Position numbers and translations under genes: made by a program
Notes under the pieces: generated by a model
The model's database searches: none
Seen by the model: the letters and a program-made list of their open reading frames with translations, nothing else
What the model was told of the DNA's origin: nothing
DNA from: Ruminococcus flavefaciens
GTDB taxonomy: Bacteria > Bacillota > Clostridia > Oscillospirales > Ruminococcaceae
NCBI GenBank assembly: GCA_004554385.1
Contig: SFMO01000026.1
Span: 1 to 22,177 of the forward strand
DNA length: 22,177 nt
Direction of reading: 5' to 3'
Shown here: in pieces, positions 1-7,288 of the stretch
How positions within the stretch are numbered: position 1 is the stretch's first letter
How the letters are laid out: each line of letters starts with the position of its first letter

Positions 1-1
1 A

Positions 2-55
2 CTGAAACTCGATGGAATGTCACCTGTTGAATACCGTCTTGCCAAAGCTGCATAA
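2..55 (+). CDS. IS3-family transposase (OrfB), C-terminal end only
   Basis: The first bases read in frame as LKLDGMSPVEYRLAKAA followed by TAA. The DGMSPVEYR stretch is the well-known C-terminal signature of the rve-type integrase-core transposase of IS3/IS150-like elements (DDE catalysis, cut and circularise transposition). The catalytic DDE residues lie upstream, outside the window, so nothing can be said about whether the gene is intact. The partial frame is too short to be scored on its own; the match to the family tail and the terminal repeat that follows at 118-141 support each other. Confidence 0.75.
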   Translation: MKLDGMSPVEYRLAKAA

Positions 56-59
56 AGCA

Positions 60-87
60 ACAAAGCGACCAAGCTTTGTCGCTTTGT
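60..87 (+). terminator. 10-bp hairpin inside the IS end, possible terminator
   Basis: ACAAAGCGAC at 60-69 is a perfect reverse complement of GTCGCTTTGT at 78-87, with an 8-nt loop. The right arm is partly duplicated (TCGCTTTG occurs at 79-86 and again at 87-94). No tight U-run follows directly; T-rich sequence begins near 100. It starts 5 nt after the transposase stop, so it may end transposase transcription, and it could also stop transcripts leaving the converging GH9 gene. Confidence 0.4.
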
Positions 88-117
88 CGCTTTGCATAAA
101 TTTTCTTTTAAATCTTT

Positions 118-141
118 GTCTAACTTTTTGGGGTCAGTTCA
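118..141 (-). repeat. Terminal inverted repeat (right end) of the IS
   Basis: Read on the minus strand the sequence starts TGAACTGACCCCAAAAAG, the form expected for an IS3-type terminus (5' TG ... CA 3'). Only one copy is in the window, so it cannot be confirmed by its partner. It ends 16 bp from the stop codon of the GH9 gene. Confidence 0.6.
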
Positions 142-157
142 GGAAGGCTGAATTTTT

Positions 158-2863
158 TTATTGTTTCTTTTTCAGTTTCGCCATTTTGTATACAAAAAGC
201 TCCAGAGAGATAAGTGCGATAACTGCCGCACCTGCGATAAGACCTACTTTGAGAAGTCCGCCCGAATCCTTTTCGTCGTCATCGTCGTCGCTGACCTTAG
301 CTTTGGTGGTCTTTGCGGTAGTTTTTTCTGTCCTGGTCTTTTTTGACTTTGCCGTTGTGGTCTTTTCATCGGAGTCTGATTTTTTGCCGTTGGAGTGAGG
401 TGTAACAACGATACCCTCATCGGAAGCCTCCTGTGCGGTAAATGCAGTGAGCCATGCAAGCGAAGCGTTCCAGTTGATAGTACACTCGTTTACAGACCAT
501 GCTTCGATATTGTCAAGATAGCACTTCTGAGGCGGTATCTCGCCCTTCTTCCAGCCTGAGCCCTGTACCCACGGGTCCTGCATGCCCGAGTTGGGACCGC
601 CGCACATTACGCCGTTCGGAGCCTTTGGAAAGGCATCGTCTATCTGTTTTGCCCAGAAGCGGTGGTGAGGGTACTCTATAGCATGAGTGCCGTAGCCTGT
701 AACATAGGAGTAGTCCATTGCATTTCTGCCCAGGAGATAGTCCATACCGCCGATAGCGCCGTCAAGGTAGCTGTCATCATCTGTCATGAGATAAGCGTAA
801 GCCATAACGATAGCGTTATCTGCAACGAATGAGTTGGAGCCCCAGATATAGCCCTCGTCGCTGTCGTTGTAGCTGAGTGTGCTCTGTCCGTATGGGACGC
901 CGTAGCCCTGATTTTCTTCAATGGAGATGAAGTTGTCGGCAGCCGAAACTATAGCCTCCTGTATTATCTCAGCGTCGCCCTTGTCGAATTTGTCGGTATT
1001 GAGAGCTGCACTTAGAGTTGCCAGACCGCCTGTGTTGCCCCAGTCGAAGCTCCCCACGGTGTCAACACTTTCTCCGCCGCCGAGAGACTGCGGCATATCA
1101 AGGAAGAACTTGTTCTCTGCTGCTTCGTCGTAGTAGTCCTCGTCGCCTGTGGTGATGAAGAGCTCCAGAGCTGCCCAGCAGAATTCGTCTTCAACGTCTG
1201 TATCGCCGTAAGCGCCGCCGCCTACGGATTCATCAAGGGGAGCGTACATATCGGGGTGCTTCTTGGCAGCAGCAAAGGCGTTCTTTGCGGCTTCCAGACA
1301 CTCTTCTGCAAAATCGCTGTCTATGTCCTTCCAGAGTCTTGCTGCCTGAGCGCCGCAGGCTGCCAGATTAAGAGTAGCCGCAGTTGTAGGCGGTTTCACG
1401 ATACGCTTCATATCGTCATCGGCAGGAGCGATACCGAGAGCTGTCCATTTCTCATCGTGAGCCTTGTGGTAAGCCATGTTCTTGTATTCGCCGCTGTCCA
1501 CTATCATTTTCAGCATCCATTCCATTTCCCAGCGAGCTTCATCAAGAAGGTCAGGTGTGCCGTTGTTATTTTCGGGAATGAGCATGGTGCCGTCGGCATA
1601 AACGTCCTCAAAGCCGTATTTAAGGGCAGTTTCGTACTGATTCTGCATGAGCCACAGTGAGAAGCCGCCGTTTACCACGTATTTTCCGTGGTCGCCTGCA
1701 TCATACCAGCCGCCTGTAACGTCTATAGAGCCGCTGCTTCCGCTGTAACCCCATGTCTGTTCTATCTCAGCCATATCCTTTGGGTGACCTGCCGCACGGG
1801 CAAGCTCCGACGTATCTCCCGATGAGATGAAGTCGCTTTCTATCTCAATGCCGCTCCTGTTCTGATAGAAGTAGTTGAGGGAGTCGTAGAGAAGGCTTGA
1901 ATACACCTCTGAGCCGCCTATTGTGAAATCTCTGCTCTCAGATCCGTCCTCAGCCTCGATATGGTATGTACCCTCCTTGTCAAGGTCGGTGAAGTCCAGT
2001 ACATGCACCTCGTCATCGGAGTCCTTATCCTTGCCGAAGGGAGTGCTTTTGCCCTCGTACACGGTCTTTCCTGACTCGTTGATTACCTCGAAGTCCACAG
2101 GCTTGGAGGAGTCGCTGAGGAGGGTGGCTCTCTTTGCCCTGTCAGGGAAATAGCAGACCTGATTTGTGAGTATGCCTGCGCGTTCATAAGGCTCAGTCTC
2201 GGGATAGTCGTTTTCGTCGCCCGAGAGGTCGATGAGGGACATATTGTCGAATTTTATCTCTGTGCCGACAGGGAAGCAGTCTCCGTTGGTGTACTGACCG
2301 TCGCCGCCGAGGTGGAATGCCCATTCCGCAACTTCCAGTGACTTGTCGGCAGTAAAGGTGACATCGACCTTTTTTGTCTCGTTCTTGCCTATCTGTATGC
2401 AGTCCCATGTGCTGTTGAAGTCGGGGCCGCCGTCAGCCATCATGTTGTGCCAGATCTCCACATCGCCGTCAAGATTGCCTATCTTTGTGTAGTACTTGCC
2501 GCTTTCGGACGGTGTTATCTCATATGAGACCTTGTACTTATGCCCTGAAACTATCTTCAGTCCTCTGTGTCTGAACTGACAGTCCCAGCGATCCTCGCCG
2601 CCCCGCGAAGCTCCGCCCGGATTCACGATAGTTACAGTGTACACGCCATTGTCGATGCTGAAGTCCATCTCTCCGGGAGCAGACTCTACAATGTGCCATG
2701 GAAGACCTACTCCGTTTTCAAAATCCGTCTGACCGAGCTGCTGACCTGCGTCCGCTGTGAGGGTAGCGAACTGTGTGCCTGCAGGACATACAGCTGCCGC
2801 AGCAACGATCACCGCAGCAAGGGCAGAGAGAGCCCTGCATGCAGTTCTTTTTTTCTTTTTCAT
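158..2863 (-). CDS. Membrane-anchored GH9 endoglucanase with CBM and Ig-like module
   Basis: Glycoside hydrolase family 9, an inverting beta-1,4-glucanase acting on cellulose outside the cell. The chosen start (901 residues) begins MKKKKRTACRALSA and has GGAGG 8 nt upstream; an in-frame ATG 25 codons earlier lacks a signal-peptide-like start. Modules in order: signal peptide about 1-39 (cleavage near TADA), a CBM4/9-like beta-sandwich about 43-213, a CelD_N-type Ig-like domain about 227-316, and the (alpha/alpha)6 catalytic domain about 320-808. Catalytic signatures are present: YDAGDHGKY (388-391 DAGD, base), the PHHR motif (732-735) and the general acid Glu793 in WSVNE. There is no dockerin. 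Instead a Lys/Thr-rich then Asp-rich linker (about 816-868) leads to one transmembrane helix (about 870-892) and a short KLKKKQ cytoplasmic tail, so the enzyme is likely tethered to the membrane. It stands alone on the minus strand. Confidence 0.95.
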   Translation of the reverse strand: MKKKKRTACRALSALAAVIVAAAAVCPAGTQFATLTADAGQQLGQTDFENGVGLPWHIVESAPGEMDFSIDNGVYTVTIVNPGGASRGGEDRWDCQFRHRGLKIVSGHKYKVSYEITPSESGKYYTKIGNLDGDVEIWHNMMADGGPDFNSTWDCIQIGKNETKKVDVTFTADKSLEVAEWAFHLGGDGQYTNGDCFPVGTEIKFDNMSLIDLSGDENDYPETEPYERAGILTNQVCYFPDRAKRATLLSDSSKPVDFEVINESGKTVYEGKSTPFGKDKDSDDEVHVLDFTDLDKEGTYHIEAEDGSESRDFTIGGSEVYSSLLYDSLNYFYQNRSGIEIESDFISSGDTSELARAAGHPKDMAEIEQTWGYSGSSGSIDVTGGWYDAGDHGKYVVNGGFSLWLMQNQYETALKYGFEDVYADGTMLIPENNNGTPDLLDEARWEMEWMLKMIVDSGEYKNMAYHKAHDEKWTALGIAPADDDMKRIVKPPTTAATLNLAACGAQAARLWKDIDSDFAEECLEAAKNAFAAAKKHPDMYAPLDESVGGGAYGDTDVEDEFCWAALELFITTGDEDYYDEAAENKFFLDMPQSLGGGESVDTVGSFDWGNTGGLATLSAALNTDKFDKGDAEIIQEAIVSAADNFISIEENQGYGVPYGQSTLSYNDSDEGYIWGSNSFVADNAIVMAYAYLMTDDDSYLDGAIGGMDYLLGRNAMDYSYVTGYGTHAIEYPHHRFWAKQIDDAFPKAPNGVMCGGPNSGMQDPWVQGSGWKKGEIPPQKCYLDNIEAWSVNECTINWNASLAWLTAFTAQEASDEGIVVTPHSNGKKSDSDEKTTTAKSKKTRTEKTTAKTTKAKVSDDDDDEKDSGGLLKVGLIAGAAVIALISLELFVYKMAKLKKKQ

Positions 2864-2901
2864 GCCTGAAACCTCCGTTTTATGCAATTTTTTCATAATA
2901 T

Positions 2902-2930
2902 ACTTTAATACTTTTTTATTGTGTTGTAAA
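2902..2930 (-). promoter_or_regulatory. Candidate promoter of the GH9 gene
   Basis: On the minus strand TTTACA (2930-2925, 5 of 6 to the -35 consensus) is followed after 17 bp by TAAAGT (2907-2902, 4 of 6 to the -10). The expected transcript start is about 30 nt before the start codon. The region is very AT-rich, so chance matches are easy; an overlapping TATATT at 2902-2897 would give a 22-bp spacer. Confidence 0.4.
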
Positions 2931-3071
2931 GCGGACATAAAGAAAGTTTACAAATTAGCCCTATAAAACGGCATTTTGCTCATAATCCTCCTTTTTAGCG
3001 AAATTATTTCGGCTATTTAGCCTATTTCCGCAAAAAATGCCCGAAAAAGCGCAAATAAGCAATTTGTGGAC

Positions 3072-3100
3072 TTGATTTCTTTACTTGATTGTGATATAAT
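3072..3100 (+). promoter_or_regulatory. Sigma-A-type promoter for the kinase-like / dehydratase pair
   Basis: TTGATT at 3072-3077, a 17-bp spacer and a perfect TATAAT at 3095-3100. TG at 3092-3093 makes an extended -10. The transcript would start near 3107, about 40 nt before the start codon at 3149. The 2864-3071 stretch before it is the divergent intergenic region and I see no gene in it. Confidence 0.7.
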
Positions 3101-3148
3101 TATCAGGTATGGATTTTTTGCGATTACTTTGATCGTGGGAGTTATGCT

Positions 3149-3733
3149 ATGAACCATATTTTTTATCTTATGGGCAAAAGCTCTTCGGGCAAGGATACCA
3201 TTTACAGCCGTATCCTCAAAGAAACAGGGCTTATCCCAATTGTTCTCTATACTACCCGTCCGATACGTGACAGTGAGCACGAAGGCGTTGAGTATCATTT
3301 TGTCGACGATGATCGCTTCAATGCCATGAGAGACGGCGGTGAGGTCATAGAATGGCGTACATATGACACAAAATGCGGAAAGTGGACTTACTATACCGCT
3401 TCAGACAGCCTTAGCACGGAGAACGGTGACCGTATAGGCATCGGAACTCTTCAGTCGTACCTGAAAATAAGGGATCGTGTCGGGGACGATGTGATAGTGC
3501 CTGTCTATATTGAGGTGGATGATGACATAAGGTTCCTGAGGGCTGTCGAAAGGGAAAAGCAGCAGTCCTCGCCGAAATACGCCGAGCTTTGCCGCAGGTT
3601 CCTTGCGGATAATGAAGACTTTTCCGATGAAAAGCTCTCGGAAGCGGGGATCACCAGACGGTTTGAAAACAACGGCAGCGTCGATGAGTGTCTGGCGTCA
3701 ATAAAAAAATATATTACCGGTTTTCAGAAATGA
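3149..3733 (+). CDS. Guanylate-kinase-like P-loop NMP kinase family protein
   Basis: A 194-residue cytosolic protein of the guanylate kinase fold. The N-terminal P-loop is GKSSSGKDT (residues 9-17), a variant of the GPSGxGKGT/S loop. It is followed by LYTTRPIRDSEHEGVEYHF, which lines up with the GMP-binding TTRxPRxGExxGxxYxF segment of guanylate kinases, and by an EWR segment in place of the usual EWAxxxGxxYGT. The C-terminal lid region with DNxDFS is less typical. Length is close to bacterial Gmk (about 205). GGGAG lies 7 nt before the ATG. It could be the cell's guanylate kinase, or a divergent relative with another nucleotide substrate; the changed loop and GMP site favour the second, but only weakly. 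No terminator separates it from the dehydratase gene 45 nt downstream. Confidence 0.85.
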   Translation: MNHIFYLMGKSSSGKDTIYSRILKETGLIPIVLYTTRPIRDSEHEGVEYHFVDDDRFNAMRDGGEVIEWRTYDTKCGKWTYYTASDSLSTENGDRIGIGTLQSYLKIRDRVGDDVIVPVYIEVDDDIRFLRAVEREKQQSSPKYAELCRRFLADNEDFSDEKLSEAGITRRFENNGSVDECLASIKKYITGFQK

Positions 3734-3778
3734 TTTCTTTTTTGATTTTCGATATGGGTCGGAATTAGGAGGTTTATT

Positions 3779-5305
3779 GTGAGTTCGGAAAAAAATTTAA
3801 GCATGTGTGCTAAGAGGACTATGATCATAGGCGGAGGCGCTGCCTGTGAAATGCTCCTCAAGGAGATCTTTAATGCACAGAAGTCGCCTTATACGGATGA
3901 TAAGTATTCTGCGCAGTTTGATCCAATCTGCATTATCGACAACGATCCTAAAAAGATCGGCAAGGAAGTACAGGGCGTAAAGATCGTCGGCAGAGAAGAT
4001 GAAATAGTAAAATATGCAAAGGAGCTTGATATAGAGCAGCTTATACTTGCTATACCGTCACTTACTTCTGACGAGCGCAAGGCTGTTATTGATATCTGCA
4101 ATGAGACAAAGCTGCCTCTCAAGATAGTTCCGTTTATCGGCACTCTTATCCTTGATGATTCGGCTACACTTCTGGGACAGGTGCATGATATAAAGGTAGA
4201 GGAGCTCCTCGGCCGTGATCCTATAAAATTTGACAACAAGGATATAAGAAACTTCATCAGCGGCAAGGTGTGTATGGTAACAGGCGGCGGCGGAAGCATC
4301 GGCTCAGAGCTTGTCCGTCAGATCGCAAAGTACTCTCCTAAGAAGGTTATCATAGTTGACATCTATGAGAACAACGCTTATGAGATACAGCAGGAGCTCG
4401 TAATGGAGTACGGCGATGCGCTTGATCTTGTTACGCTTATCGCTTCAGTCCGCGACTATTACCGTATGAACCAGATCTTCGAGAGGTACAAGCCCGAGAT
4501 CGTTTTCCATGCGGCTGCACATAAGCACGTTCCTCTTATGGAGGCTTCTCCTATGGAGGCTATCAAGAATAATGTGGTGGGAACCTTCAATGTTGCGTCA
4601 CTTGCTCAGTTCCATGACGTTAAGAAGTTCGTTATGATCTCAACGGACAAGGCTGTAAATCCAACAAATGCCATGGGCGCTTCAAAGCGCTGCTGCGAGA
4701 TGATAGTTCAGTACCTTTCTCAGCAGCATGAGGGCAGAACTGAATTCGTAACGACACGTTTCGGAAACGTACTCGGCTCAAACGGCTCCGTTATACCTCT
4801 TTTCAAGAAGCAGATAGAGCAGGGCAAGCCTGTGACTGTTACTCATGAGGACATCATCCGCTACTTTATGACCATTCCCGAGGCTGTAAGCCTTGTTATG
4901 GAGGCTGCTGCCATAGCTCACGGCGGCGAGATATTCGTACTTGATATGGGACAGCCTGTCAAGATAGTTACACTTGCAGAGAACCTCATCAGAATGTACG
5001 GCAAGGTTCCTTACAAAGATGTGCCTATCGTATTCACGGGACTCCGTCCGGGTGAAAAGATAAAGGAAGAGCTCCTTATGAATGAGGAGGGACTCAAAAA
5101 GACCTCCAACAAGCTTATCTTCATCGGCAAGCAGATAGACATCGATGAAGAGCACTTCGCTTCACGCTTAAAGAAGCTTCGTGACGCATCACAGCTCAAC
5201 GATGAGGAAGTGGCTATAAATGCTCTTCACGAGATGGTGCCTACATTCATTACCCCTGAGGAATTCAACAGAATGCAGCTCCAGAAGAATGCAGTAACTG
5301 AATAA
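3779..5305 (+). CDS. Nucleotide-sugar 4,6-dehydratase, CapD/PglF/WbpM type, soluble
   Basis: An extended short-chain dehydrogenase that would remove water from a UDP-N-acetylhexosamine (C4-C6), the first step towards deoxy-amino sugars of glycans, capsule or glycoproteins. It starts with GTG, fixed by AGGAGG 6 nt upstream. Residues 13-140 form a CoA-binding-like Rossmann domain (IIGGGAA); residues 162-460 are the polysaccharide-synthesis SDR domain with the NAD loop TGGGGSIG (168-175), HAAAHKHVPLME, and the STDKA motif (288-292) followed by NAMGASK. Met299 stands where ordinary SDRs have the catalytic Tyr, with Lys303 four residues on, as in the Met-type subgroup including WbpM and PglF. At 508 residues it lacks the four N-terminal membrane helices of full-length CapD/PglF (about 600), so it should be cytosolic. 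No other glycan genes are next to it. Confidence 0.9.
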   Translation: MSSEKNLSMCAKRTMIIGGGAACEMLLKEIFNAQKSPYTDDKYSAQFDPICIIDNDPKKIGKEVQGVKIVGREDEIVKYAKELDIEQLILAIPSLTSDERKAVIDICNETKLPLKIVPFIGTLILDDSATLLGQVHDIKVEELLGRDPIKFDNKDIRNFISGKVCMVTGGGGSIGSELVRQIAKYSPKKVIIVDIYENNAYEIQQELVMEYGDALDLVTLIASVRDYYRMNQIFERYKPEIVFHAAAHKHVPLMEASPMEAIKNNVVGTFNVASLAQFHDVKKFVMISTDKAVNPTNAMGASKRCCEMIVQYLSQQHEGRTEFVTTRFGNVLGSNGSVIPLFKKQIEQGKPVTVTHEDIIRYFMTIPEAVSLVMEAAAIAHGGEIFVLDMGQPVKIVTLAENLIRMYGKVPYKDVPIVFTGLRPGEKIKEELLMNEEGLKKTSNKLIFIGKQIDIDEEHFASRLKKLRDASQLNDEEVAINALHEMVPTFITPEEFNRMQLQKNAVTE

Positions 5306-5310
5306 TGATA

Positions 5311-5346
5311 AAATGCACCGGTGCTTTCGGCGTCGGTGCATTTTTT
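5311..5346 (+). terminator. Rho-independent terminator after the dehydratase gene
   Basis: ATGCACCG (5313-5320) pairs with CGGTGCAT (5334-5341) around a 13-nt loop, and the right arm runs into six T residues (5341-5346). It begins 5 nt after the stop codon and separates this unit from the MscS-led block. Confidence 0.85.
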
Positions 5347-5388
5347 GTGCAAGGCTGAGGAGATTATTGTAAACTTTTTTTGTGTTTC

Positions 5389-5417
5389 TTGCTATTTCAA
5401 TTTATATATGATATAAT
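5389..5417 (+). promoter_or_regulatory. Sigma-A-type promoter of the mscS-to-cobU block
   Basis: TTGCTA (5389-5394), 17-bp spacer and perfect TATAAT (5412-5417). Transcription would begin near 5424, giving a leader of about 75 nt before the channel gene. It lies just downstream of the terminator at 5311-5346. I find no equally good promoter before any later gene up to 13311, so it may serve the whole block. Confidence 0.7.
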
Positions 5418-5486
5418 ATACTATGAATAAACATTTTCAGGGGAGATACCTGCTGAATAAATTTGTTTCAGAATTTTCCCCATTCC

Positions 5487-5526
5487 GGAGTTGATAATGC
5501 TTGACAGAGCCATACAGCCTTACTGA
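5487..5526 (+). promoter_or_regulatory. Ribosome site with two competing starts (ATG 5497, TTG 5501)
   Basis: GGAG at 5487-5490 is 6 nt from an ATG at 5497, the ideal distance, but that frame stops after nine codons at TGA 5524-5526. The long channel frame instead opens with TTG at 5501, 10 nt from GGAG, and its frame has a TAA at 5495-5497 just upstream, so it cannot start earlier. Ribosomes placed by this site would most naturally read the nine-codon frame. Confidence 0.6.
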
Positions 5527-6421
5527 AGAGGCTACCGAATTACTTACTGAGGAACCAACGGCTGACACCGCAAATGAAGTGATAGGAAGTATACAGGAGT
5601 CTGTGGAACAGACCTCGGGACTCCTCAGCGACGCTATGGGATATGCCCGCAAGGCACTTCCACTCGTGGTTATAGCTCTTTTTATACTTGTCGTCGGCAT
5701 ACTTATTTCAAAGCTTATTGCCAAGATAGTCGGAAAGGCAGTATCAAAGTCCAATGTTAACGGAGCTGCCAAGAGCTTTCTTGTATCACTTATAAAAATA
5801 ATCCTTTATATTGCCGTTATCATTATGGCACTGTCTGTTCTGAAGGTGCCGATGTCTTCCATCATAACCATTCTCGGAGCAGCAGGACTTGCTGTAAGCC
5901 TTGCGCTTCAGAGCTGTTTGTCCAATCTCAGCGGCGGATTTATCATTCTTTTCACCAAGCCCTTCACTGCAGGTGACATCATCGAGCTTGATGAATCGGT
6001 GGGAACAGTCCGCGATATAGGTATATTCTATACAAAGCTGGTGACTTTCGACAACAAGACGGTCTTTATCCCCAATGGCAAGGTCACTGAGGCTAAGATA
6101 GTCAATTACACGGAAACTCCTACAAGACGTATCGACCTCAGCTTTGATATAAGCTACAGTGCTGATTTTGACAAGGCGAGGGAGACTGTGCTTGGTATAA
6201 TCGCAGAGGAAAAGCTGATACTCAAAACTCCTGAGCCCATAGTACGCATGAGCTCTCATAATAACAGCTCCGTATCCATTGATGTGCTGGTGTGGGTGAA
6301 CAACGGCGACTATCTCACGGAGAGGTATAATATGACCGAAGCCGTAAAGGCTGCTTTTGATGAGAACGGTATAGAGATTCCCTTCCCGCAGCTGGATATA
6401 CATGTAAAGGATAAGGTCTGA
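5501..6421 (+). CDS. mscS: Small-conductance mechanosensitive channel (MscS family)
   Basis: A membrane channel that opens under membrane tension and releases solutes on hypo-osmotic shock; active as a heptamer in the family. At 306 residues it is near E. coli MscS (286). After an acidic, Thr/Glu-rich N-terminal segment (1-48), three transmembrane helices are visible: about 53-75, 92-115 and 119-150, the last with the Gly/Ala-rich pore-lining pattern ILGAAGLAVSLALQ and the NLSGGFIILFTKPF joint. The beta domain (GDIIELDESVGTVRDIGIFYT, then the VFIPNGKV loop) and the alpha/beta C-terminal domain follow. The start is uncertain: TTG at 5501 opens the frame, while a better-placed ATG four bases upstream is out of frame. 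The stop overlaps the next start by one base (TGATG), so the phosphoesterase gene is probably translationally coupled. Confidence 0.9.
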   Translation: MTEPYSLTEEATELLTEEPTADTANEVIGSIQESVEQTSGLLSDAMGYARKALPLVVIALFILVVGILISKLIAKIVGKAVSKSNVNGAAKSFLVSLIKIILYIAVIIMALSVLKVPMSSIITILGAAGLAVSLALQSCLSNLSGGFIILFTKPFTAGDIIELDESVGTVRDIGIFYTKLVTFDNKTVFIPNGKVTEAKIVNYTETPTRRIDLSFDISYSADFDKARETVLGIIAEEKLILKTPEPIVRMSSHNNSSVSIDVLVWVNNGDYLTERYNMTEAVKAAFDENGIEIPFPQLDIHVKDKV

Positions 6422-7284
6422 TGGCTGAAAACAAGCAGAAAAAAGCTCCTGCCGCAAAAGCAGGTAAAAAATCTCGTTTATGGCTGTGGATACTGATATT
6501 TCTCGGAGTATGGTGGCTTAACAATTTCACGCTGAGGACTACGGAAGCGGAGGTACAGTCATCAAAGATAAACAACAGTATCCGCTTCGCAGTTATCAGT
6601 GACCAGCATGCCACAAAGCACGGTATAAAGAACAGTACCATTGCGCAGACCATTAAGGACGCTTCTCCCGATATAGTATTTATTCTCGGCGATATGTACA
6701 CGAGAGAAAGCGACTGGGAGCTGATACAGAAGCCTGTTGACCTTGCTGCGGATTTAGTTTCCGCAGGCTTTCCCGTGTACTGCGTTACAGGTGAACACGA
6801 CACCGACGAGAGGTATATTTCCGAGCTGAAAAAGGCAGGCACTCATGTTCTCAGCTATGACGAGGAGACGATTGACGTCAATGACACCAGACTTCACATA
6901 ATGGGAATAGACAATGTGTACTACAGCCCCACATTTGACCTGAATACTGCTTTTGCACTGGACGAAAGCAGTTTCAATATTCTCCTTGCACATATCCCAA
7001 ACTATGAAAAGTTCGCGGATTTCGGTGCTGACCTGACATTATGCGGAGATACTCACGGAGAAATGGCACAGATCCCTTTCGGCGGAGGTCCGCTTTATTA
7101 CTCCGAGAAAAAGCTATGGCTCCCAAAGCTCCTTCACAAGGAGCAGAAAATATATGACAAGGGCTTCTTTGACTATGAGGGCGGAACGATGTTCATTACA
7201 TCGGGCATAGGAGTTTATCCTGCGCCTGTGCGTTTCAACAACCGTCCCGAAGTAGTTATTATGGACGTAAGACCAAAGGGGTGA
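6421..7284 (+). CDS. Membrane-tethered calcineurin-like metallophosphoesterase
   Basis: A 287-residue protein with a basic N-terminus, one membrane helix (about 20-36) and a metallophosphoesterase domain placed outside the membrane by the positive-inside rule, similar in layout to YkuE-type enzymes. Metal-site motifs in order: D61xH63 (SDQH), GD91, GEHD (124-127), H191 and GDTHG (209-213). In the family the third motif is GNHD/E and the last GHxHG, so Asn is replaced by Glu125 and the first His by Asp210. By family structures both of these residues bind the same (second) metal, while all first-site ligands are kept. The substrate is unknown; some relatives hydrolyse UDP-diacylglucosamine or cyclic nucleotides. 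It overlaps the MscS gene by one base, suggesting an envelope-related role. Confidence 0.88.
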   Translation: MAENKQKKAPAAKAGKKSRLWLWILIFLGVWWLNNFTLRTTEAEVQSSKINNSIRFAVISDQHATKHGIKNSTIAQTIKDASPDIVFILGDMYTRESDWELIQKPVDLAADLVSAGFPVYCVTGEHDTDERYISELKKAGTHVLSYDEETIDVNDTRLHIMGIDNVYYSPTFDLNTAFALDESSFNILLAHIPNYEKFADFGADLTLCGDTHGEMAQIPFGGGPLYYSEKKLWLPKLLHKEQKIYDKGFFDYEGGTMFITSGIGVYPAPVRFNNRPEVVIMDVRPKG

Positions 7285-7288
7285 AAAT

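Larger units (their letters stand above)
1..141 (+). mobile_element. Right end of an IS3-family-like insertion sequence (partial)
   Basis: Only the last 141 bp of the element are in the window. It holds the final codons of a transposase (stop at 53-55), a short non-coding stretch with a hairpin at 60-87, and a terminal sequence at 118-141 that on the reverse strand begins TGAACTGACCCC and continues AAAAAGTTAGAC. A terminus starting TGA with this C-run/A-run pattern is what I know from right ends of IS3-group elements in Firmicutes; the TCA at 139-141 is taken as the last base. The other end, any frameshift site and the target duplication are outside the window. The assignment rests on the transposase tail plus the terminal repeat, so the exact boundary is inferred. 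Confidence 0.72.

Noticed and set aside
2864..2938. 25-codon longer N-terminus for the GH9 protein
   Set aside because: The start at 2863 has GGAGG at proper distance and yields a normal signal peptide; the longer form would bury it, and overlaps the likely promoter.
2939..3071. Possible small RNA or regulatory motif in the divergent intergenic region (CGGCTATTTAGCC-like repeats)
   Set aside because: Only short imperfect repeats (TTTAGC twice) with no stable stem or known motif; nothing to support a feature.
5786..6457. 223-codon minus-strand open frame over mscS
   Set aside because: Complete overlap with the channel gene, no motif, no promoter or ribosome site before it.
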